This document shows, in pieces, positions 1 through 6,271 of a DNA stretch of 40,335 bases. The stretch is from an uncultured Bacilli bacterium (lineage in GTDB: Bacteria; Bacillota_I; Bacilli_A; RF39; UBA660). The position numbers and the translations under genes were made by a program. How positions within the stretch are numbered: the stretch's first letter is position 1; each line of letters starts with the position of its first letter. The stretch covers positions 1-40,335 of the forward strand of contig CANRDB010000011.1 of assembly GCA_947629315.1 (NCBI GenBank), in the 5' to 3' direction. The notes beneath the pieces are model-generated. The model did not search any database. It was not told where the DNA came from and worked only from the letters and a program-made list of their open reading frames with translations.

Positions 1-77
1 TAATAAAAATCTCTCCATTTCTTTTATTTTATCATGGAAAGATTTTTTATTTACACAGATTTATTTACAGACTCAAA
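1..77. other. Contig-end non-coding sequence beyond the left repeat
   Basis: AT-rich sequence outside the left copy of the 74-bp repeat. It has no convincing ORF. If the repeat is the end of a dispersed element, this stretch would be the next 77 bp of that element, read inward on the minus strand. The right-hand contig end stops before any equivalent sequence, so this cannot be compared within the window. Confidence 0.4.
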
Positions 78-151
78 TTATCAAAATTCAATTTTTAAAA
101 TTTGCATAAGAAAACCTCTAGAAAAAATCTAGGGGTTTGTCTACACTCTGA
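78..151 (-). repeat. Left copy of a 74-bp repeat
   Basis: Identical over 74 bp to the reverse complement of 40262-40335. Read outward from mscL it starts TCAGAGTGTAGACAAACCCC and carries an 11-bp hairpin. Both copies begin right after a short hairpin that overlaps the stop codon of the adjacent gene (mscL here, the HIT gene at the other end). They are therefore in the same orientation relative to the gene they follow. This looks like the end of a dispersed, possibly mobile, element at which the assembly broke. Confidence 0.85.
112..138. terminator. Hairpin inside the left repeat
   Basis: Arms at 112-122 and 128-138 pair over 11 bp with one G.U, around an A5 loop (T5 on the minus strand). The minus strand continues with a T-rich run, so it could terminate transcription from mscL. 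The same hairpin occurs at 40275-40301. Confidence 0.6.
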
Positions 152-169
152 ATAATCTTTTCGATTATT
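151..169 (-). terminator. Truncated mscL terminator hairpin
   Basis: On the minus strand AATAATC, loop GAAAA, GATTATT form a 7-bp stem. The first arm contains the mscL stop codon (167-165) and follows an A-rich run. Instead of the T-tract expected of terminators in this genome, the stem is followed at once by the 74-bp repeat. Confidence 0.55.
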
Positions 170-605
170 TTTTCTTTTTCTCTTTGGATTCTTTAGAAGT
201 TTTTTTAGTTTCGCTTACTGGTTCATTTTTTAAAATATTACGAATTTCTTCTAATACGAGTACTTCATCGCTCTTTTTAGGTTTTTCTTCTTTCTTCTCT
301 TCTTTCTTTTCCTCTGTGTGTAAAATCTTATTTACTACTTTTACCATTAAGAAAATACAGAATGCCACAATCAAGAAGTCAATGACACTTTGTAAGAACA
401 TTCCAAAATTAATAGTAGCATCTCCCACTTTCAATACAAATTGTTTTGAAAAATCGATACCACCAGTAATTACTCCTATGATTGGCATTAAGATATTTTC
501 AACAAGAGAAGTAACGATAGAACTAAAAGCACCTCCAACAATGACACCGACAGCCAAATCCATGACATTACCACGGGCAATGAATTTTTTAAATTCCTTC
601 AACAT
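165..605 (-). CDS. mscL: Large-conductance mechanosensitive channel MscL
   Basis: MscL forms a homopentameric membrane pore that opens under high membrane tension and releases solutes during hypo-osmotic shock. The N-terminus MLKEFKKFIARGNVMDLAVG and the following GVIVGGAFSSIV segment are the family signature helix and TM1. TM2 is the hydrophobic stretch ending LMVKVVNKI. The C-terminal tail is long and highly charged (runs of Lys/Glu), giving about 146 residues. I start at the ATG at 605, which has GAGGTG 5 nt upstream; a TTG five codons earlier has no ribosome site. An extended -10 (TGCTATAAT, 624-629) lies just upstream, so the leader would be only about 10 nt. Confidence 0.95.
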   Translation of the reverse strand: MLKEFKKFIARGNVMDLAVGVIVGGAFSSIVTSLVENILMPIIGVITGGIDFSKQFVLKVGDATINFGMFLQSVIDFLIVAFCIFLMVKVVNKILHTEEKKEEKKEEKPKKSDEVLVLEEIRNILKNEPVSETKKTSKESKEKKKK

Positions 606-623
606 ACTAACACCTCGCAACGT

Positions 624-632
624 ATTATAGCA
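624..632 (-). promoter_or_regulatory. mscL extended -10 promoter
   Basis: TGCTATAAT on the minus strand, with 18 nt between the -10 and the ATG. No good -35 at 17 bp. It belongs to the recurrent extended -10, short-leader class seen across the window. Confidence 0.5.
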
Positions 633-642
633 AATAAAATCA

Positions 643-667
643 AATAAAAAAAGAGTTTATGCTCTTT
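643..667 (-). terminator. Terminator of the zinc-ribbon gene
   Basis: On the minus strand AAAGAG, 6-nt loop, CTCTTT, then a T7 run. The stop codon of the zinc-ribbon gene (657-659) lies in the loop. Confidence 0.7.
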
Positions 668-836
668 CTTCTGTTTTTTCTTGCATTTTTTGTTCTTTTT
701 TCTTCATACGACACTCTTTACAACGAACTGGTTGATGTTCTAACCCTTTTTCCTCGTAAAAATTTTGTTCGCCAACTGTGAATAAGAACTCTTGACCACA
801 ATCTTTACAAACGATTTTAATATCTTCTTTTTCCAT
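657..836 (-). CDS. Small zinc-ribbon protein
   Basis: A 59-residue protein with two CxxC pairs (VCKDCG near the N-terminus and RCKEC about 28 residues later) and a highly charged Lys/Glu C-terminus. This matches the small 'probable zinc-ribbon' family common in Firmicutes, which has no established role; Zn binding by the four cysteines is expected. AGGAGG lies 5 nt before the ATG. Unlike most genes here it has a leader of about 65 nt from the extended -10 at 908-916, with an 8-bp hairpin directly in front of the ribosome site. It ends in a terminator whose loop contains its stop codon. Confidence 0.85.
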   Translation of the reverse strand: MEKEDIKIVCKDCGQEFLFTVGEQNFYEEKGLEHQPVRCKECRMKKKEQKMQEKTEERA

Positions 837-847
837 ACTTACCTCCT

Positions 848-873
848 ATCGTTTTGAGTTAATAAAAAACGAT
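848..873 (-). promoter_or_regulatory. Leader hairpin before the zinc-ribbon gene
   Basis: ATCGTTTT (848-855) and AAAACGAT (866-873) are a perfect 8-bp inverted repeat with a 10-nt loop. It abuts the AGGAGG ribosome site (842-847). Possible 5'-UTR regulatory hairpin or protein-binding site. Confidence 0.4.
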
Positions 874-907
874 TACCGAAAGCAAGTGTTCTTTATTAAT
901 CTACAAC

Positions 908-916
908 ATTATAACA
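908..916 (-). promoter_or_regulatory. Extended -10 promoter for the zinc-ribbon gene
   Basis: TGTTATAAT on the minus strand, located between the ADP-ribosylglycohydrolase stop and the zinc-ribbon start. -35 weak. Confidence 0.45.
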
Positions 917-934
917 TAAAAATGGGTTTCGTAC

Positions 935-1870
935 TTATAATCTTCGCAAATAATATTCATAATCTTCACAGATTCTCTCTAAGTAATCTCTTTTCCGAAG
1001 ATCTTCTAAGTACTCTTTGGGAATATTATTGTATCCGTAAAAAATTCCAGCTAAAGCACCAGCTATCGCCCCAATGGTATCGGTATCTCCTCCAATATTC
1101 GTGGTAGCAATGACACATTCCTTAAAACTATTTGACTGTAGAAAGCACCAAAGGGCTGCTTCTAAACTATCTACAATATAGCCAGTACTACGGATATCAT
1201 CGATTGTGAGTTTCATGTAATCTGCTTCAAAAAAGCGATGGTATCGTTCTAAGGTATCTGTTGAAAACATACTGTAATCTAAATTTCGTACCTGAGATAA
1301 CGCAGAAAACTTATTATTGCCATGTAAGAGATTCATGACATAACGTACATAAATATAGCAACCACAGATAGAAATTTCATGAGCATGGGTAATAGAAGAT
1401 GTTTTTTTAACAATTTCAAAAATTTTTTTATCGTTGCATCTTTGAACAAAGCAATAGTAGGCAACTGGTAAGATTCGCATGAGTGAACCATTCCCATTAT
1501 CCTGAATACTGTCTAATCCACATTGATAAGCCTCTTGTTGATGTTGGGTATATTTGACTAGTGCTTTCAAGGTTGTCTTGCCAATTCCAAAGGACTCATT
1601 GATGGAACAAAATTGATTCGCTGTAAACCAACGCACAAAATTATCTGCCATCGCCGTATAGTTCATTCCACTTTTCGTAATGGCATCCATCGTAGCAATC
1701 GTTAAAGAGGTATCATCACTCCAAGCACCCTTCGGAATACCATCCCGAATTTTAGGAATCATTTTTAAGACAGGCTTTTCTAACAAATTGTCACGCTTAC
1801 TAAACTCCGTCGGTACACCCATAGCATCACCGATTGCAAGTCCTATTACTCCATCTTTTACATGATACAT
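935..1870 (-). CDS. ADP-ribosylglycohydrolase family protein
   Basis: Family of dinuclear-Mg enzymes that remove ADP-ribose from proteins or small molecules (DraG/ARH-like). Three hallmark motifs are present: the N-terminal GLAIGDAMGVPTEF, the WSDDTSLTIA motif (Asp-Asp-Thr metal ligands) and the C-terminal GGDTDTIGAIAGALAG. At about 311 residues the domain fills the protein. I prefer the ATG at 1870: a promoter -10 (1887-1892) followed by GAGTATGGTGA lies just before it, the same 17-nt sequence that precedes the gene at 15607. An in-frame TTG at 1906 would overlap that promoter and has no ribosome site. The substrate cannot be told from sequence. No toxin-like ADP-ribosyltransferase is next to it. 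Confidence 0.9.
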   Translation of the reverse strand: MYHVKDGVIGLAIGDAMGVPTEFSKRDNLLEKPVLKMIPKIRDGIPKGAWSDDTSLTIATMDAITKSGMNYTAMADNFVRWFTANQFCSINESFGIGKTTLKALVKYTQHQQEAYQCGLDSIQDNGNGSLMRILPVAYYCFVQRCNDKKIFEIVKKTSSITHAHEISICGCYIYVRYVMNLLHGNNKFSALSQVRNLDYSMFSTDTLERYHRFFEADYMKLTIDDIRSTGYIVDSLEAALWCFLQSNSFKECVIATTNIGGDTDTIGAIAGALAGIFYGYNNIPKEYLEDLRKRDYLERICEDYEYYLRRL

Positions 1871-1886
1871 ATCTTTCACCATACTC

Positions 1887-1892
1887 ATTATA
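1887..1892 (-). promoter_or_regulatory. -10 box for the ADP-ribosylglycohydrolase
   Basis: TATAAT 16 nt upstream of the preferred ATG. The 17-nt string TATAATGAGTATGGTGA recurs before the gene at 15607-16020. A 12-bp palindrome (AAGAACGTTCTT, 1934-1945) lies about 45 bp further upstream and could be an operator. Confidence 0.45.
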
Positions 1893-1976
1893 CTAAATTT
1901 TTTCAAAAAAAACTATCTTTTCTCTAAAAAAGCAAGAACGTTCTTTTGTTTCTCTTTTTTCTCCTATTCTTCCCAT

Positions 1977-2000
1977 CAGAAAAAGAGTATTGCTACTCTT
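1977..2000 (-). terminator. spoIVB terminator
   Basis: On the minus strand AAGAGTA, loop GCAA, TACTCTT, then TTTCT. The spoIVB stop codon (1993-1995) lies across the first arm and loop. Confidence 0.75.
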
Positions 2001-2964
2001 CTCGTTCGGCTTCTTCTAACATATTGGTAATTAGTATACCGTATCCTTTCTCTGGACCATTTACTACGACATGTGTTACTGCTCCAACGATATAATCTCC
2101 TTGAATAATCGGTGAGCCACTCATACCCTGAATAATGCCCCCTGTTTCTTCTAGTAACTGTTGATCGGTAATCTCAAAAATAATATTTTTCGTCTTATCT
2201 TTGGTATTGGATACCTTGAGAATTCGAATACTATATTCTTTGATCTCTTGACCTTTCAAAACAGTTCTAATCACCGCATCTCCCTCTTTAATATCTTCGA
2301 TATGCGCTACTTTATAAGTCTTGGTATTATCAAAATTCTCTTCATAAGTACCAAATATTCCTTTATTGGTATTTTTACTAATAATTCCTAATGTATCCGT
2401 AACATTTAAAGTAGCATTTTTTTCTCCTGGAATTCCATCTTTACTCTTTTGAATACTTCGGATGGAAGAAGTAAAAATAGAACCTTCCTTGATACTCGCT
2501 ATTTTTCCACTACTAGAATCGACAATTTCATGTCCTAAAGCACCAAACCTTTTGGTTGTTGGATCAATAAAAGTAAGAGTACCAATTCCAGAGATGGTAT
2601 CTTTTAGATAAAGACCTGTTTTTTGATTTTTCATTGTTAAAGTGGTCTTCTGTTCTTCTCCATTTCTAACGTAGCCTATCACAATAGAGACATCTCTATT
2701 ATGAGATAGAAGAGAAGTCATTTCTCGAATCGAAGAAATTTTATTCTGGTTAATGGAAATAATCTTATCTCCTTCTTGTAAACCAGCTTCTACGGCAGGA
2801 TTTTCACCATCTATATCATAGGTTCCAATAATCATAACACCATCCATCTTCAGTTGAATACCAATGTTATCTCCCCCAGCTATGATATAGTCAGAATAGG
2901 CAAGCACAATATTAGGAAGAGTCATAAGAAGCAAAACTAATAGGAAATTTATTTTTTTAAACAT
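1993..2964 (-). CDS. spoIVB: SpoIVB serine peptidase (sporulation)
   Basis: SpoIVB is a PDZ-containing serine peptidase (family S55) secreted from the forespore; in Bacillus it triggers pro-sigma-K processing across the intermembrane space. Seen here: a signal/anchor segment at residues 5-22, a PDZ-like domain at about 30-110 (NPAVEAGLQEGDKIISIN), the GALGHEIVD motif with the catalytic His at about 145, and GMSGSPI with the catalytic Ser at about 284. Its 323 residues are somewhat short for the family but all parts are present. The RBS AAGGAG precedes the ATG. The upstream promoter fits the sigma-G consensus, which agrees with forespore expression. The gene ends in its own terminator. Confidence 0.93.
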   Translation of the reverse strand: MFKKINFLLVLLLMTLPNIVLAYSDYIIAGGDNIGIQLKMDGVMIIGTYDIDGENPAVEAGLQEGDKIISINQNKISSIREMTSLLSHNRDVSIVIGYVRNGEEQKTTLTMKNQKTGLYLKDTISGIGTLTFIDPTTKRFGALGHEIVDSSSGKIASIKEGSIFTSSIRSIQKSKDGIPGEKNATLNVTDTLGIISKNTNKGIFGTYEENFDNTKTYKVAHIEDIKEGDAVIRTVLKGQEIKEYSIRILKVSNTKDKTKNIIFEITDQQLLEETGGIIQGMSGSPIIQGDYIVGAVTHVVVNGPEKGYGILITNMLEEAEREE

Positions 2965-2990
2965 AAAAAACTCCTTATAGGCTACAATAT

Positions 2991-3020
2991 TAATATGGAA
3001 AAATATTCAATCGATATTCA
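2991..3020 (-). promoter_or_regulatory. Sigma-G-like forespore promoter of spoIVB
   Basis: On the minus strand TGAATA (3020-3015), a 17-bp spacer, then CATATTA (2997-2991). This fits the sigma-G consensus (-35 gnATr, -10 cATnnTA). No sigma-A TATAAT with a TTGACA-like partner is seen in this intergenic region. Confidence 0.6.
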
Positions 3021-3021
3021 C

Positions 3022-3048
3022 AAAAAAAAGAATTCCTAAGAATTCTTT
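3022..3048 (-). terminator. Sortase-gene terminator
   Basis: AAAGAATTC, CTAA loop, GAATTCTTT with an 8-nt T-run on the minus strand. The sortase stop codon overlaps the base of the stem. Confidence 0.8.
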
Positions 3049-4391
3049 TAACGAGCTTGTGTTTTTACTAATTTGGCATGGATTACAATTCTATCCCCTG
3101 TTAAATTTAAACAAGTAGATAACGTTAAAATTTTGTCATCCTTATCTACCTCTACATCAAAGTCATAAATACTTCTAGAGACAATCTTCTTTAAGAATTT
3201 TTCATAATCTGCATCACTAGCAAAGTTATGAGTTAAATAATAAGATTCCTCTTTAATCGTATAGATAGATACAATTTGCCATAATGTATTTTGAGTTGGT
3301 GTTGACAATTTAATGATTTGGTTTTCAGTTTTCGTATACCAACTTTTGTTAGTAACTTTTCCTAAACTACCAAACATAACTTGATCTTTCCGACGATGTC
3401 CATAAATAACGGTATTTCTCTTAAAGTTCTCTAAATCAGAACGATAATCTGCAAATACCCAACCTGCACTATTCTTTGACTTATCAAAGGCATGGGTTAA
3501 ATAATAATCATTATTCGTCGTCTGTACAACGGGATAATTTACATTGGTATTATTGACATATAACCATGCCACAGTATCAGGGTTTTTAGATTTTAACTTT
3601 GTAAAATCAACACTCATCAATGGTGTTTCCATATACGTCCAATAATCGTTTTTCTTACTAGAAGTAGTTTTATTACTACTAGAGTTGGTATTAGAAGTCT
3701 TGTTTGTATTAGAATTCGTATTGGTATTGGTTGGAGTTTCGATGACCTCTCCATCCGTTACTTCTTCTATATTAGCATCCGCAATTAATTCTTCTGTCGT
3801 TTCTGTTGCACTAGAACCTTCCATTTTCCAATCTGCATAGGCACTATAGCAATTCATGAAACCTACAAACGAAATAGCCACTACTAACATATAAATAAAT
3901 TGTTGAACGGGTACTGATAATGGTTTTCTGTTCCCCTTCTTTTCTTTCTTATAATCTTTCTTTGGAACCTCTAACTCTAATAGTTGAGCCACTGTTCTTT
4001 TTTCATAATGACCTAATTGATTTTCAAACATTTGATTAAATTGTTCTTTCGAAAATACTTCGACATTTTCTTTCACAAAATAAGTTGGATGGTGAAAAAC
4101 AATTTCATAGAGTGCATTTTGAACACTCAACAAAGATTCCATCTTTAATTGTTCTTGAAAAGAACTTAATAAATTTACAATATTTTGAAAAGATACTGTT
4201 TGGTATTGAGGTAAAGTTTTTTGTAAAGCAAGCACCGGTGTATAAGTGATTCGATCATTTACCTCTTTATATTTAAAGCAAGAATATTCATTTTGTTCAT
4301 TGATACAAATAGCAAAATCCATGCCACTAATTGTTACAATTGTTAAAACAGTATAATGTCCATTTTGATTAGAAAAACACTGTTGTTTCAT
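3048..4391 (-). CDS. Class B-like sortase with an N-terminal cytoplasmic domain
   Basis: Sortases are membrane transpeptidases that cut an LPXTG-like signal and attach proteins to the cell wall or to pilins. The C-terminal 200 residues carry the catalytic triad: His332 in VIYGHRRKD, Cys427 in LTLSTC and Arg434 in GDRIVIHA. Class B features include NNDYYLTHAFDKSKNSAGWVF. Unusually, about 158 residues precede a single TM segment (159-182). They contain no signal peptide and would be cytoplasmic. A 60-residue Thr/Asn/Ser-rich linker (186-248) then spaces the catalytic domain from the membrane. The family is normally about 220-270 residues with an N-terminal anchor. The next upstream gene encodes an IPNTG-containing surface protein, its likely substrate. 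The gene has its own sigma-A promoter. Confidence 0.9.
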   Translation of the reverse strand: MKQQCFSNQNGHYTVLTIVTISGMDFAICINEQNEYSCFKYKEVNDRITYTPVLALQKTLPQYQTVSFQNIVNLLSSFQEQLKMESLLSVQNALYEIVFHHPTYFVKENVEVFSKEQFNQMFENQLGHYEKRTVAQLLELEVPKKDYKKEKKGNRKPLSVPVQQFIYMLVVAISFVGFMNCYSAYADWKMEGSSATETTEELIADANIEEVTDGEVIETPTNTNTNSNTNKTSNTNSSSNKTTSSKKNDYWTYMETPLMSVDFTKLKSKNPDTVAWLYVNNTNVNYPVVQTTNNDYYLTHAFDKSKNSAGWVFADYRSDLENFKRNTVIYGHRRKDQVMFGSLGKVTNKSWYTKTENQIIKLSTPTQNTLWQIVSIYTIKEESYYLTHNFASDADYEKFLKKIVSRSIYDFDVEVDKDDKILTLSTCLNLTGDRIVIHAKLVKTQAR

Positions 4392-4425
4392 AAATATCCC
4401 CCCTATTCCCTCATTGGTAGCGTTT

Positions 4426-4454
4426 ATATTACCACAAAATTAAGAAAAATGCAA
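4426..4454 (-). promoter_or_regulatory. Sortase promoter
   Basis: On the minus strand TTGCAT (4454-4449), a 17-bp spacer, TAATAT (4431-4426), then GGGGGGAT before the ATG at 4391. Confidence 0.6.
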
Positions 4455-4542
4455 ATTCATAAAAAAGAATGTAAAAAAATACAAATTAATTATATAACTT
4501 GTATTTTCTCTTAAATTTTTCCAACATTTACTTTACTTCACC

Positions 4543-4568
4543 AAAAAAGAATACTTTCGTATTCTTTT
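4543..4568 (-). terminator. Terminator of the surface-repeat protein gene
   Basis: AAAAGAATAC, GAAA loop, GTATTCTTTT on the minus strand (10-bp stem) with a T-run. The stop codon 4567-4569 touches the stem base. The rest of the 4392-4566 gap holds the sortase promoter and no ORF. Confidence 0.85.
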
Positions 4569-6171
4569 AGCTTTGATGACTTAATTTATACATACCGAAT
4601 GCACCGATTCCTAAAGTAAGAGCAAATCCTGCATAAATAAGCATAATGCTTAAATCTCCTGTATTTGGAATTGCTGAATGAGAAATCGTTACTTCAGAAA
4701 TTGTATCACACTCTTCAATGATATCTACTGGGATAACACCATCATTTAATCCGTATCCTTTTGATACACCAACAACGACAACGGTATATTTTCCTGGTTT
4801 TAATCCTATAATCACATGAGCACTTTTTCCAGATACCCATTTCTCAACTACTTTACCATTTTCATCTCTCAATTCAATGGTAGTACCAGCTAAAGCTTTC
4901 TTGGTAGTAGCATCGATATTGTATACTTTAATAGTTCCTACTTTTTCAGAAGAAGAACTTTGTGAAGTTTTAGTAGCAACTACATTGATAGTTTGTTCAG
5001 CCTGTCCTTCAGAAATTGTAAAATTCAAATCATCATTCGTTTGATATCCACTAGCTGCCGTTAAAACAACGATAGAGTATTTTCCTGCCTTTAATCCTTT
5101 TACTCTGTAAAGTTGTGTAGTAGTATCCCATGTATGAAGGATATTTCCATTTGCATCTCTGATTGCTAAAGTAGCTCCTGCTAATGTCTTATTCGTACTT
5201 TTATCTTTATAGTTGATAACTACACTATAAGTAGTAGCTGTTTGTTTAGTCTTTTCAGCACTGACAACAATTGTCTTTTCTGATTGACCTGCTGAAATAA
5301 CGAAGTGTAAATCTTTATTTTTTTCATATCCACTAGCAGCACTTGTTGTACTGATTACATAGTTTCCTGCTTTTAATCCTTTAATACGATAAAGATTTTC
5401 AGTAGTTTTCCATGTATAAATGGTATTTCCATTCGCATCTTTTAATGCTAAAGTAGCTCCTGCTAATGTTTTATTGGTGCTTTTATCTACATAGTTTACA
5501 ACGATACTATAAGTAGCAATTTGTTCTGACTGTTCAGCACCAACAACAATTGTCTTTTCTGATTGACCTTCTGAAATAACAAAGTGTAAATCTTTATTTA
5601 CTTTGTATCCATTGGCAGCACTTGTTGTACTAATCACATAGTTTCCTGCTTTTAATCCTTTAATACGATAAAGATTTTCAGTAGTTCTCCATGTATGAAT
5701 GGTATTTCCATTCGCATCTTTTAATGCTAAAGTAGCTCCTGCTAATGTTTTATTCGTATTTTTATCTGCATAGTTGATGATTACACTGTAAGTAGTAGCT
5801 GTTTGCTCTGACTTTTCAGCGCTGACAACAATTGTCTTTTCTGATTGACCTGGTGAAACAACAAAATGTAAATTTTTATTTACCTTGTATCCGTTTGGAG
5901 CACTTACTGTAGTAATCATATAGTTTCCAGCTTTTAATCCGCTAATACGATAAAGCTTTCCACTCGTTGTCCATTTGTGAATGGTGTTTCCATTCGCATC
6001 TTTTAATGCTAAAGTAGCTCCTGCTAATGTCTTGTTTGTACTTTTATCTGCATAGTTAATGATTACACTATACGTTTGATTCTCCGTTACATATATATCT
6101 GTTGCAGATACCTTTCCTGTTACAAAGAATACAAACATTGCAAATACTATCAAAAATATTTTATTTTTCAT
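4567..6171 (-). CDS. SpaA/Cna-B-like five-repeat cell-wall-anchored surface protein
   Basis: A 534-residue secreted protein. The signal peptide spans about 1-23 (MKNKIFLIVFAMFVFFVTG). Four near-identical 93-residue repeats follow (about 34-127, 128-220, 221-313, 315-403), each with TLAGATLALKDANGN and GLKAGNY. A divergent fifth repeat is at 412-498. The sorting signal is IPNTGD (501-506), then a hydrophobic helix and the short tail KLSHQS. The fold matches prealbumin-like SpaA/Cna-B domains. The usual isopeptide Lys (VxK) and Glu (ETxAPxGY) are replaced, for example by Tyr and by Thr/Val in ITTVSAPNGY, so intramolecular crosslinks are unlikely. The start at 6171 is set by AGGGGG and the signal peptide. 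It has the best sigma-A promoter in the window, so it may be a major surface protein. The adjacent sortase is the likely anchor enzyme. Confidence 0.9.
   Translation of the reverse strand: MKNKIFLIVFAMFVFFVTGKVSATDIYVTENQTYSVIINYADKSTNKTLAGATLALKDANGNTIHKWTTSGKLYRISGLKAGNYMITTVSAPNGYKVNKNLHFVVSPGQSEKTIVVSAEKSEQTATTYSVIINYADKNTNKTLAGATLALKDANGNTIHTWRTTENLYRIKGLKAGNYVISTTSAANGYKVNKDLHFVISEGQSEKTIVVGAEQSEQIATYSIVVNYVDKSTNKTLAGATLALKDANGNTIYTWKTTENLYRIKGLKAGNYVISTTSAASGYEKNKDLHFVISAGQSEKTIVVSAEKTKQTATTYSVVINYKDKSTNKTLAGATLAIRDANGNILHTWDTTTQLYRVKGLKAGKYSIVVLTAASGYQTNDDLNFTISEGQAEQTINVVATKTSQSSSSEKVGTIKVYNIDATTKKALAGTTIELRDENGKVVEKWVSGKSAHVIIGLKPGKYTVVVVGVSKGYGLNDGVIPVDIIEECDTISEVTISHSAIPNTGDLSIMLIYAGFALTLGIGAFGMYKLSHQS
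4990..6070 (-). repeat. Tandem ~281-bp coding repeats
   Basis: Four copies of a roughly 281-bp unit within the surface protein gene. The string GCTAAAGTAGCTCCTGC (plus strand) recurs near 5168, 5448, 5730 and 6009. Long stretches of copies 1-4 are nearly identical, so copy number could change by recombination or replication slippage. Confidence 0.85.
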
Positions 6172-6178
6172 ACCTTTT

Positions 6179-6193
6179 CCCCCTTTGACGGGG
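6179..6193 (-). promoter_or_regulatory. GC-rich hairpin over the ribosome site of the surface protein gene
   Basis: On the minus strand CCCC GTCAAA GGGGG. The GGGGG is the Shine-Dalgarno of the surface protein gene, so pairing would hide it. The predicted transcription start is close to the CCCC, so the hairpin forms only if transcription begins at or before 6193. Confidence 0.35.
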
Positions 6194-6196
6194 CCT

Positions 6197-6225
6197 ATAA
6201 TAACACAAAAATTTTTAAATGTCAA
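6197..6225 (-). promoter_or_regulatory. Strong sigma-A promoter of the surface protein gene
   Basis: On the minus strand TTGACA (6225-6220), a 17-bp spacer ending TGT, then TATTAT (6202-6197). It has a consensus -35 plus an extended -10. Confidence 0.75.
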
Positions 6226-6245
6226 ATTTTTGTGAAAATTTTATT

Positions 6246-6271
6246 AAAAAAGATAGAAATTTCTTTCTATC
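6246..6271 (-). terminator. Terminator of the CotH-VTC-DUF4956 operon
   Basis: On the minus strand GATAGAAA, loop GAAA, TTTCTATC, T6. The DUF4956 stop codon (6267-6269) is inside the first arm. Confidence 0.85.

Noticed and set aside
184-630. Long open frame on the plus strand
   Set aside because: Complement of mscL; no ribosome site or family similarity. Many similar frames opposite real genes were left out.
1934-1945. LexA (SOS) box
   Set aside because: GAACGTTC lacks the four-base spacer of the Gram-positive GAACnnnnGTTC box.
4990-6070. CRISPR-like or satellite repeat array
   Set aside because: The repeats are in frame, about 281 bp and code for protein domains; no short repeats with spacers.
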